From NCBI GenBank assembly GCA_029259695.1, contig JAJDEQ010000101.1:1-64000 (forward strand): a DNA stretch of 64,000 bases, given 5' to 3'. The notes under the pieces are model-generated. The model saw only the letters and a program-made list of their open reading frames with translations, was not told the origin of the DNA and searched no databases. Each line of letters opens with the position of its first letter. Within the stretch, counting starts at the first letter, position 1. The position numbers and the translations under genes are program-made. Of this stretch, positions 57,807 through 64,000 are shown piece after piece. Source of the stretch: Planctomycetota bacterium (lineage in GTDB: Bacteria > Planctomycetota > B15-G4).

Positions 57807-59651
57807 CTAACGCGGGGCGGTGATCAGCGTCACGTTGCCGAAGCGTCGGGTGTCGCCGTCGCGCATCAGGCGCTGGGCGATGGCGGTGTGCGCTGCGGGT
57901 TCCCACGGTGTCCTGCGCCAGGCGCAGCGGATCTGCGTCGCGCCGGCGGCGGCCTGGTTGAAGTCGTCCAGGGTCTCGGGCACCAGCACGTCGCCGTCGA
58001 CGTAGTAGCGGAACAGTTCGGCGCCGCCGCCGATGGCGCACAGCAGCACGTCGTCGCCGAGGTCGGCCTGCATGGCGAGTGCTGCGTCGCGGATGCCCTC
58101 CTCGGGGACGTCGTGCCGGATCGTGTGCCGCCAGGTGAAGGCGAGGGCGGCGCTGGCGATCAGCACCACGAGCAGGCTGACGGTGCGCGTGTTGACGCGT
58201 TGGACGCCGTCGCCCAGGGCCTGCAGACCCTCCGCCACGAGCAGCAGGTGGAAGGGCAGCAGGAACAGCAGGAAGCGCGGATAGAGATCGTAGGGTGACG
58301 CCAGCCACACGGTGAGCAGCGGCAACCCGGCGCTGAGCAGCGCCAGGCGCGCGGTCTCGCGACTGGCCTTGTGCAGGCGAGCCCAGCCCGCGAGGGCCAG
58401 CAGCGCGACGGGCACCAGCAACCACGCGGCGCTGCTCGTGAGGACCGGTGTGTCCGGGGTCAGCGGCGGCAGCAGTCCGGAGAGGGCGGCAAAGGCGTCC
58501 AGGGGGAAGCTCGGACGGAAGGGGCCCGGCGGGCGATCGGCGATGGCCAGCAGCAGCTTGGGCGCGACCGGCGCGTAGAGCAGCAGGGTCACGCCGAGCA
58601 GGACGGGCGCCGCGGTCCACACGCCGAGGAAGGCGCGGGCCGTGAGTTTGCGCGACCCCGCGAAGGCGTGGGCGATGGGGGCGCCGCCGTCACGTCCCGC
58701 CGCGCAGGTGAGCAGGTGCAGCAACTGTGCGGCGATCACGAACACCATGTACAGGTGGAACCACGCGCCCAGGGACCCGGTGGCGATCCACATCCAGCGT
58801 GTCCGTCGGCAGGGCAGGAGCAGCGCGCGGCGGTAGAGGCCGGTGGACAGCACGGCGCACAGGAGCAGCCCGCTGTAACCCCGCGCCGACGAACTCCAGG
58901 CCACGGCCATGGGCGACAGCGCCAGCAGCAGGCACACCAGCCCCGCCGTCTGGGGGCCGCGCAGCACGCGCACCAGGCGCCAGGTGGCCCACACCGCCGC
59001 GGCCCCGAGCAGCAGCGCCGGCAGGCGCAGGGCCCACTCGGCTTCCCCCAGCGCGATGCCGGAGAAACGCGCCACGACCGAGTACGCCACGTGGTTGTTG
59101 AACACCACGTAGCCCGAGAGCGTGCCCCACAGCGAGTCGGCCTGCACGAAGTTGACCGTGGTGAAGATCTCGTCGTACGACATACCCCGGTCGAGGTGCG
59201 GCACGCACAGGCTCGTGAACAGCAGCACGGAGGTCACGACCAGCAGCCGCTCCATGCCCGAGGGCGCCGGGTTGACCAGGGGCGCGGCGCAGGTGTCGCC
59301 GGTCGCGTCGCCGGCCGTGTCTCCGTCCGGGCCGAGCCAGGTCGGCACGCGACGGCCGAGCCAGGCGTAGGCCAGCGCGCCCACGCCGCCGACCAGGGCC
59401 GCCGTGCGGATCACGCCGAGCAGTCGTCGCAGGATCGGCACGGCGTCGGCGTCGACCACACCGTCGCCGGTGGCGAAGCGCGCCACGAGCGGCAACACGA
59501 TGCGCTCCAGCACGAGCTCGCCCGCGAACAGCAGCAGCAGGCCGGAAGCGAGGGCGAGGGAACCCGCGCGCACGGCCCAGGTGAACAGCCCGCTCGCGTC
59601 GCGGGCGCTCGGCTCGGATCGATCGTGGGGGGCGGTGGCGCGCTCGGCCAT
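57807..59651 (-). CDS. GT39-type multi-pass glycosyltransferase
   Basis: A 614-aa membrane protein with about thirteen hydrophobic segments. After the first helices, the luminal motif SYDEIFTTVNF supplies the acidic pair expected of PMT/ArnT-like enzymes, followed by ARFSGIALGEAEWALRLPALL, the region that reads as the second conserved loop in this family. A C-terminal soluble domain starts near residue 530 (ALAMQADLGDDVLLCA). It likely transfers a polyprenyl-phosphate-linked sugar outside the membrane and is the second such enzyme in the window, 50 kb from the first. ATG 59651 precedes a charged tail and the first helix. A TACAAA box (complement, near 59666) could be its -10. Donor and acceptor are unknown. 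Confidence 0.82.
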   Translation of the reverse strand: MAERATAPHDRSEPSARDASGLFTWAVRAGSLALASGLLLLFAGELVLERIVLPLVARFATGDGVVDADAVPILRRLLGVIRTAALVGGVGALAYAWLGRRVPTWLGPDGDTAGDATGDTCAAPLVNPAPSGMERLLVVTSVLLFTSLCVPHLDRGMSYDEIFTTVNFVQADSLWGTLSGYVVFNNHVAYSVVARFSGIALGEAEWALRLPALLLGAAAVWATWRLVRVLRGPQTAGLVCLLLALSPMAVAWSSSARGYSGLLLCAVLSTGLYRRALLLPCRRTRWMWIATGSLGAWFHLYMVFVIAAQLLHLLTCAAGRDGGAPIAHAFAGSRKLTARAFLGVWTAAPVLLGVTLLLYAPVAPKLLLAIADRPPGPFRPSFPLDAFAALSGLLPPLTPDTPVLTSSAAWLLVPVALLALAGWARLHKASRETARLALLSAGLPLLTVWLASPYDLYPRFLLFLLPFHLLLVAEGLQALGDGVQRVNTRTVSLLVVLIASAALAFTWRHTIRHDVPEEGIRDAALAMQADLGDDVLLCAIGGGAELFRYYVDGDVLVPETLDDFNQAAAGATQIRCAWRRTPWEPAAHTAIAQRLMRDGDTRRFGNVTLITAPR

Positions 59652-59759
59652 GAAGCGCGTTTGTATCCCATGGACGGGACGGCACCGAGCGCTGATCGTC
59701 GCGGCGGCCCGAATTCCCGGAGCGAGGCTATGCTGGCGGCCGCCCCGGTCGGGCCGAGA

Positions 59760-59822
59760 GCGCCTCGGTCGTGCGCGCGGGCGCCTCGGTCGAGCACGAG
59801 AGCGTCCTCGGTCGTGTACGAG
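59760..59822. repeat. three tandem 21-bp repeats in divergent promoter region
   Basis: Three consecutive 21-bp units sharing GCGCCTCGGTCG: 59760-59780, 59781-59801 and 59802-59822 (the third reads GCGTCCTCGGTCG). They lie between the GT39-type gene and the FG-GAP gene, ending 45 bases before the latter's start codon. The regular 21-bp spacing (two helical turns) would suit a multi-site regulator, but slippage expansion is equally possible. Confidence 0.8.
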
Positions 59823-59866
59823 GGCGGTCGAGCGGGGCACTGAGTCAACGTCGCAAGGGAGCGGGC

Positions 59867-61468
59867 ATGGACGTCTGGAACACGGCACGCAGCAGCAGCG
59901 AGTGGATCACCGGCCGGGCATGGGGGCTGTCGATCGCCCTGCTGCTCGTCGGCTCGGCGGCCGCCGCCGCCCAGACCGAGCTGTTCACCATCGAGGGCAC
60001 GGTCAACTTCCAGCGCCTGGGCCAGACCGTGGGCGACGCTGGCGACGTGGACAACGACGGCGTGCCCGACGTGATCATCGGCCCGCACGTCTACTCGGGC
60101 GCGGACCAGTCCCTGCTGCACGCCTTCCCCGGCACGTTCCAGGGCGCGGCCGCCGGCGTGGGCGACATCAACGGCGACGGTCACGACGAGATCGTGGTCG
60201 GCGGCGGCAACTCCTTCACCGTCTACTCGGGCCGCTCGGGCGCGGTCTTCTTCGGCGACTCGGGGCCGTGGGGCTACTTCGGTGACTTCGCCAACGGCGC
60301 GGGGGACATCGACGGCGACGGCGTGCCCGACGTCATCGTGGGCTCGGGCACCGACGGCTTCGTGGACGCGGGCGACGACCTCGTGCGCATCTACTCCGGC
60401 GCCGACGGCAGCGTGATCGCGGAGATCGACTGGTTCAACGGCGGATTCGACTTCCCCGCCGGCATGGGTCACGCCGTGGACGGCATGGGCCTGGTGAACG
60501 CCGACGCCACGGAGGACTTCCTGGTGGGCATCCCCTACGTCGGGAACGCCGGTGTGGGCGACGACCACGGCACGAACGCCGGCCGCGTGCGGGTCTACTC
60601 GGGTGACGACACCAGCGTGATCCTCGAATGGGCCGGCGACCACATCGGCGACTTCCTGGGCTACACCGCCGCCAACGCCGGCGACGTGAACAACGACGGC
60701 AAGGACGACGTGATCGCCGGGACCGGCACGTTCTCCGAGGACGACGTGTACGCGCGCGTCTTCTCCGGCACGGCGGGCGGTCCGCTGCTCCACGAGTTCC
60801 GCGGCACGGCCACGGGCCAGCTCAACGTGGACGGCGCCGGCGACGTGGACGCCGACGGCTTCGACGACGTGATCGTCGGCTCCTGGATCGACCGCGCCGC
60901 CTGGGTCTACTCCGGCCAGACCGGCGAGGTCCTGATCGGTCTGCAGGGCGCCTTCAACAGCAACTTCGGCCAGTGGGTCAGCGCCGCGGGCGACATCGAC
61001 GCCGACGGCCGCGCCGACGTGATCGTGGGGGCGCCCAGCGACGACACGGGTGCTCCCGACGGCGGCCGCGCGTACGTCTACTCGGGCGTGCTGCCGCGCT
61101 GGGTCGATCTGGGTTTCGGCCTGTCAGGCGACACGACGCCCAAGCTTGAAGGCGTGGGTGACCTCACCGCCGGCAGCGCCGGCTCCCTGACCATCTCCGA
61201 CAGTCGCACGGGTGAGACGGGTGTGCTGTTCTTTGACCTCGGCGCACCGGGGTTCCTGCCCTTCAAGCAAGGCACCCTCGTGCCGGGCGTGAGCTTCGAC
61301 CCGATCCCCTTCGTGGTCGGCGCCAACGACGAGTTCACCCTGAGCTGGCCGAGCTGGCCCGCCGGCATCCCACCCGAGACGCGCATCTACTTCCAGGCCT
61401 GGATCCAGGACGGCGGCGCCCCCGCCGGCGCGGTCGGTACGAACGGAGTGCGCGCTTCGACTCCGTGA
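59867..61468 (+). CDS. secreted FG-GAP (integrin alpha-type) repeat protein
   Basis: A 533-aa exported protein. The signal peptide (WGLSIALLLVGSAAAAAQT) is followed by about seven FG-GAP propeller repeats, each with a calcium loop: GDVDNDGVPDVIIG, GDINGDGHDEIVVG, GDIDGDGVPDVIVG, GDVNNDGKDDVIAG, GDVDADGFDDVIVG and GDIDADGRADVIVG, alternating with VYSGxxG strands. The final 90 residues form a small beta domain ending YFQAWIQDGGAPAG and ASTP, shared with the protein at 50118-52838. It is probably a surface or secreted adhesin/binding protein. ATG 59867 follows AAGGGAG. The repeats upstream may belong to its promoter. Confidence 0.9.
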   Translation: MDVWNTARSSSEWITGRAWGLSIALLLVGSAAAAAQTELFTIEGTVNFQRLGQTVGDAGDVDNDGVPDVIIGPHVYSGADQSLLHAFPGTFQGAAAGVGDINGDGHDEIVVGGGNSFTVYSGRSGAVFFGDSGPWGYFGDFANGAGDIDGDGVPDVIVGSGTDGFVDAGDDLVRIYSGADGSVIAEIDWFNGGFDFPAGMGHAVDGMGLVNADATEDFLVGIPYVGNAGVGDDHGTNAGRVRVYSGDDTSVILEWAGDHIGDFLGYTAANAGDVNNDGKDDVIAGTGTFSEDDVYARVFSGTAGGPLLHEFRGTATGQLNVDGAGDVDADGFDDVIVGSWIDRAAWVYSGQTGEVLIGLQGAFNSNFGQWVSAAGDIDADGRADVIVGAPSDDTGAPDGGRAYVYSGVLPRWVDLGFGLSGDTTPKLEGVGDLTAGSAGSLTISDSRTGETGVLFFDLGAPGFLPFKQGTLVPGVSFDPIPFVVGANDEFTLSWPSWPAGIPPETRIYFQAWIQDGGAPAGAVGTNGVRASTP

Positions 61469-61586
61469 AGTGCGCGGCGTGAGGCTGCGTGGGGTGGGTG
61501 TCTACGCGAGGGAGCGGGGAACAGGGCGGGCTTTGTATTGCCTATCCTCTCGCGAGGCCCTCATCCGCATGCGACAGGAGACTTTC

Positions 61587-62507
61587 ATGACCCGGACTCG
61601 CACCGCCGTCCCCACGCACTCCGGGGTGACAAGACGCCGCCGGCTCGCCCGCGCCGCGACGCTTGTCGTGCTCGCGCTCGGCGTGACCGTCGCGTCCGCC
61701 AGCGCTCAGATCACCGAGAAACAAGCCATCGCGGCGTTGCGCACTGCCGGCAAGGCGGCGGTCAAGCAGATCAAGACCGACATCAAGACGGCTGGCGGTG
61801 TGTTCCAGATCCAGTTGGCCGCATTCCGCGCCGAGGTGAAGTCGGGGGATTACTCGGTCGACAAGATGCTCACCATGCTCGGGCAACTCGACCAGCTTCA
61901 ATCCGCGATCGCTCAGACCGTGAAGACCGAGCACAGCCTCGCGGTGAGTGCGGGGGCGGCCGCGACGCTGGGCATGTTCGCCAACGGCGTTCCGTTGAAT
62001 GGAATCTACCCCACCGGGTTCTACTCGGGGTTCGGATCGGAACTCGAGCGGATCCGCCGAGACATCGAACGTACGGTCGCGCGCAGCCACGCGAAGTTCG
62101 TGAAGCGCCTCGCCCAGACGCGCGTCCTGCTCGAGAAACAAGCCGGGGTCGCGATGCAGTTCCGCGTTGCCCCGACGCTGCCCTTCAAGAAGACTTCGGT
62201 CGGGACGGGTTTCACCTTCAGCTTGTCCCAAGACGAGCCCCTCGTGCTCGACACGCTTGTGACGTTCAGCGCACTCGACACTGCCGACGACGGGCGCATG
62301 TGGGTGTCCGGGTACGCCGAAGTGGGTCTCGGGGACGTGCTGTTCAGCGGCACCCCCAGCCTCATCACGAACGATCCCATTGAGGTCGAACTCTCCACGG
62401 GGCGCTGGGCGAAGTTGTATGACTCGATCAGCGAGGGCAACTACGCGGTCAGGGTCAGGCAAGGCGTCGGGGCACAGTCCGTGATCGACACCATCGGCGT
62501 GCGCTGA
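61587..62507 (+). CDS. secreted helical protein of unknown function
   Basis: A 306-aa protein without a recognised family. A Arg-rich n-region leads to a signal peptide (AATLVVLALGVTVASASA), cleaved probably after SAQ. The mature N-terminal 160 residues are helical, with the IAALRTAGKAAVKQIKTDIK stretch resembling Lys/Ala-rich modules in the proteins at 18535 and 39366. The C-terminal part (FRVAPTLPFKKTSVGTGFTF onward) is beta-rich. ATG 61587 follows AGGAG; an upstream in-frame ATG lacks one. It is 118 bp after the FG-GAP gene on the same strand; a TATCCT box near 61543 suggests its own promoter. Confidence 0.75.
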   Translation: MTRTRTAVPTHSGVTRRRRLARAATLVVLALGVTVASASAQITEKQAIAALRTAGKAAVKQIKTDIKTAGGVFQIQLAAFRAEVKSGDYSVDKMLTMLGQLDQLQSAIAQTVKTEHSLAVSAGAAATLGMFANGVPLNGIYPTGFYSGFGSELERIRRDIERTVARSHAKFVKRLAQTRVLLEKQAGVAMQFRVAPTLPFKKTSVGTGFTFSLSQDEPLVLDTLVTFSALDTADDGRMWVSGYAEVGLGDVLFSGTPSLITNDPIEVELSTGRWAKLYDSISEGNYAVRVRQGVGAQSVIDTIGVR

Positions 62508-62538
62508 CGATCGGTGTGCGCTCGCGGCGCTTGCCCGG

Positions 62539-62544
62539 TAAGAT
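62539..62544 (+). promoter_or_regulatory. -10-like box TAAGAT, near-leaderless start
   Basis: TAAGAT ends 7 bases before the ATG at 62552, placing the predicted transcript start at the start codon. Confidence 0.35.
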
Positions 62545-62551
62545 CGCCACC

Positions 62552-63016
62552 ATGCGTGCTCCCGCTCCGAGGCGTCTTCTTACGCGGATGACATGGAGCG
62601 CTTTCTTGGTGGCCGTCGCGCTGGCCTGTGGAAGCGAGAGTGGCACCTCCACAGGCGACGCCGATCCACGGGAGGGCTCCGTCCGTCCTCGCCCACCCGG
62701 AGACCTCCTGGCGGCAATCGACGAGGCCGTAGCGAGCTCGAATCACGCCGAAGTCGAGAGGTTGCTACGACGGTACGTGTCCGACAGCGTCTGCCCGGCG
62801 GTTGACAGGGTCGTTGTCGGTCTTCTCGGCCGGCTTCCAAGTCATCGGAATGACCTGCTCTGCCTTCGATACGAACTCGAGGATGCTCGCGAGCACTGTA
62901 GGGCCTGCGAACGAACGGGCATCAGTGCGCTCGGCTATCTGAGCGATGGGTGCGAGTACTCGTCGTGCGTGTCCGAGCGCTCGTGCGACCTGCAGGGGCA
63001 CCGATGTGTCCCGTAG
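62552..63016 (+). CDS. small Cys-rich lipoprotein
   Basis: A 154-aa protein. A signal segment (MTWSAFLVAVALAC, lipobox LAC) marks a lipoprotein; a second ATG at 62588 would give the shorter, more usual signal length. The mature part has a Ser/Gly/Thr linker, a helical middle (DLLAAIDEAVASSNHAEVERLL) and a Cys-rich end (CLRYELEDAREHCRAC, then CEYSSCVSERSC) with eight or nine Cys, suggesting disulfides or metal. No family is recognised. It follows the 61587 gene by 44 bp but has its own -10-like box. Its stop begins a decayed region. Confidence 0.65.
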   Translation: MRAPAPRRLLTRMTWSAFLVAVALACGSESGTSTGDADPREGSVRPRPPGDLLAAIDEAVASSNHAEVERLLRRYVSDSVCPAVDRVVVGLLGRLPSHRNDLLCLRYELEDAREHCRACERTGISALGYLSDGCEYSSCVSERSCDLQGHRCVP

Positions 63017-63053
63017 AGAGCGCGGCCAGCTCGGTTGGCGAACTCGCTCGGAC

Positions 63054-63203
63054 TCAGGGTCGGTACACGAGTTCCACCGACGTCTCGATGCCCTCGGCGA
63101 GGTCGACGTCCGTCGTCGCGACGACGCGGGGCTCGAGACCGGCCGGGCGCAGGACCAGCCGTGCCTCGAAGCGGCCACCCGGGAGGCCGGTCAGGAGGAA
63201 GCA
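63054..63203 (-). pseudogene. possible C-terminal fragment of a secreted protein
   Basis: A 49-residue open stretch on the minus strand ending at TGA 63054-63056 reads like the end of a carboxypeptidase-regulatory-like beta domain (LTGLPGGRFEARLVLRPAGL, ending LVYRP). No start or upstream coding continues past the overlap with the TPR remnant at 63203, so it looks like a truncated gene end. Confidence is low, because short open frames are frequent at this base composition. Confidence 0.35.
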
Positions 63204-63391
63204 CGCTGGTGAGCCGGGCGAACCTCGGCGGCCTGCGCTCGGTGCTGGGCGACGTCGAGGGAGCGTTGGAGGAGTACCAGGCGATCCTCTAGATCCAGCT
63301 CCGGGTCCTGGGCGAGGACCACCGCGACACGCAGCACACCCGCGCGAACATCGAGGTGCTCCAATGGAGGCTCGAGAACCAGCCGCCGTGA
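63203..63391 (+). pseudogene. TPR-repeat gene remnant with in-frame stop
   Basis: In one frame: LVSRANLGGLRSVLGDVEGA, then a TAG at 63290-63292, then QLRVLGEDHRDTQHTRANIE and a final TGA at 63389-63391. The two halves align with the 42-residue kinesin-light-chain TPR pattern seen in the CHAT protein (LGPEHPDT...NLG). A single base change from CAG or GAG would create the stop. No start codon or upstream TPRs are present, so this is the decayed 3' end of a larger TPR gene. The rest of 63392-63477 holds nothing recognisable. Confidence 0.6.
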
Positions 63392-63477
63392 GGAGTCCCG
63401 CCTCGACTCGTCGTGATCAACCGGGCGGGCGCTGGTCTCTCGGTGCTGAGGAACCGCGCCGTGCCGCGAGCGAGCTG

Positions 63478-64000
63478 TTAGGGCGTCATGCGGAGGATCA
63501 TCAGGCTCCGCCCTTCCATCTCTCCCGTGCCGCCTGATTGCCGCCAGCGTCCCTCGATGGCCTGCGACCCGTTGACGGTGACCAGCGCGACGCAGGTCAG
63601 GCCGCCGTCCGTGTCCGACGATGCGTTGCCGCGCTTGAAGCGCATCTCAGGGCCCTGGGCCACGCCACCTGCGTAGATCTGGAGCCAGACGACTCCGCCG
63701 GCCGCCTGTGAGGACACGCCGCCCGCCGTCCACGTCACGGCATAGGTCCCCGCGTCGGGAGTCAGCGTCATGCCGGCCGCGAGCACGTGCGAGCCCGACG
63801 TGGTCGTGATCAGGCTCTGACCGTGTGCGTCGGCGACGGTCGGCCCGGAGACCGGCACCCAATGGGAACCGTCCCACTCCAAACGGTCGCCCGTGGAGGG
63901 AGCCCCGGTCGTCGTGTCGACGTCGGCGAGGTGATCGATGGCGAGCGTGTTGCCGCCCACCTTGTAGCTCCCGGAGACATTCGCGTTCCCAGCGACATCC
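63478..64000 (-). CDS. C-terminal part of a tail-fibre-like or repetitive secreted protein (partial)
   Basis: The open frame enters from beyond the window end, so the start is not seen; 173 residues are visible. The N-terminal part (NVSGSYKVGGNTLAIDHLAD, then DRLEWDGSHWVPVSG) matches the pattern found at the shaft-to-tip junction of phage tail fibres and bacterial tail-fibre-domain or collagen-like proteins. The rest is a compact beta domain (GTYAVTWTAGGVSSQAAGG, GRWRQSGGTGEMEGRS) resembling C1q/TNF-like tips. No other phage gene is near. A surface fibre or host trimeric protein is the likely meaning. Confidence 0.65.
   Translation of the reverse strand, partial: DVAGNANVSGSYKVGGNTLAIDHLADVDTTTGAPSTGDRLEWDGSHWVPVSGPTVADAHGQSLITTTSGSHVLAAGMTLTPDAGTYAVTWTAGGVSSQAAGGVVWLQIYAGGVAQGPEMRFKRGNASSDTDGGLTCVALVTVNGSQAIEGRWRQSGGTGEMEGRSLMILRMTP

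Noticed and set aside
57518..57823. A 101-codon frame between ABC permease 2 and the GT39-type gene, including CLLCGG
   Set aside because: No ribosome site, weak composition, overlap with the end of the GT39-type gene and no conserved motif. The 298-bp gap is treated as non-coding.

Overview
The window is a 64-kb, GC-rich (roughly 70 percent by eye) bacterial chromosome segment with dense genes, frequent GTG/TTG starts and many 4-bp ATGA/GTGA or TGATG gene overlaps. The gene content points to a Planctomycetota-like organism: three EutN/CcmL-type microcompartment vertex proteins and a class II aldolase, several sulfatase-superfamily proteins, long secreted FG-GAP proteins, a multihaem CXXCH/TPR lipoprotein and a TPR-CHAT protein. 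This is inferred from gene families; no rRNA or marker gene is present to prove it.

Layout. 1-4278 (minus): two paralogous amidohydrolases, then a zinc MDR dehydrogenase with a CoA-binding protein. 4379-13496: a glycan or cell-surface block with a GT39-type membrane glycosyltransferase, a minus operon (GT87-like, GT9, GT2, sulfatase-family enzyme, degenerate sulfatase-family protein) and a divergent GT2 gene. 13663-24749: a carboxymuconolactone-decarboxylase-like protein, a 1476-aa PPC/TPR/CHAT protein, two secreted unknowns, an AspT/YidE-type transporter coupled to a lipoprotein gene broken by two frameshifts, and a DUF937 protein. 24982-34454: a membrane sulfatase-family enzyme, an SGNH protein, a thioredoxin-like protein, a DUF819 permease, a seven-CXXCH lipoprotein with TPRs, a ferredoxin reductase and a small membrane protein. 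34591-45300: an HExxH metallopeptidase, 1-pyrroline-5-carboxylate dehydrogenase, a beta-helix protein, a formylglycine-type sulfatase, and a coupled pair homologous to the two halves of plant Tm-1. 45390-54034 (minus): an RND permease, a possible 33-aa membrane peptide, the class II aldolase, an FG-GAP protein and three tandem BMC-P genes. 54174-57508: a complete ABC-2 exporter operon. 57807-64000: another GT39-type transferase, an FG-GAP protein, two small secreted proteins, gene remnants and the end of a tail-fibre-like protein.

The most unusual structure is a pair of exactly 181-bp, CTAG-bounded palindromic elements (30892-31072 and 42889-43069). Each begins inside the TAG stop codon of the gene before it, and their 72-bp cores lie in opposite orientation relative to their flanks. 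They look like a MITE-type mobile or structured 3'-end element. Other second-look items are the BMC-P/aldolase genes without any hexameric shell gene, pairs of active and degenerate enzymes (amidohydrolases, sulfatases), tandem repeats that supply a stop codon, and promoter-like -10 boxes placed 5-8 bases before start codons, which suggests leaderless mRNAs.
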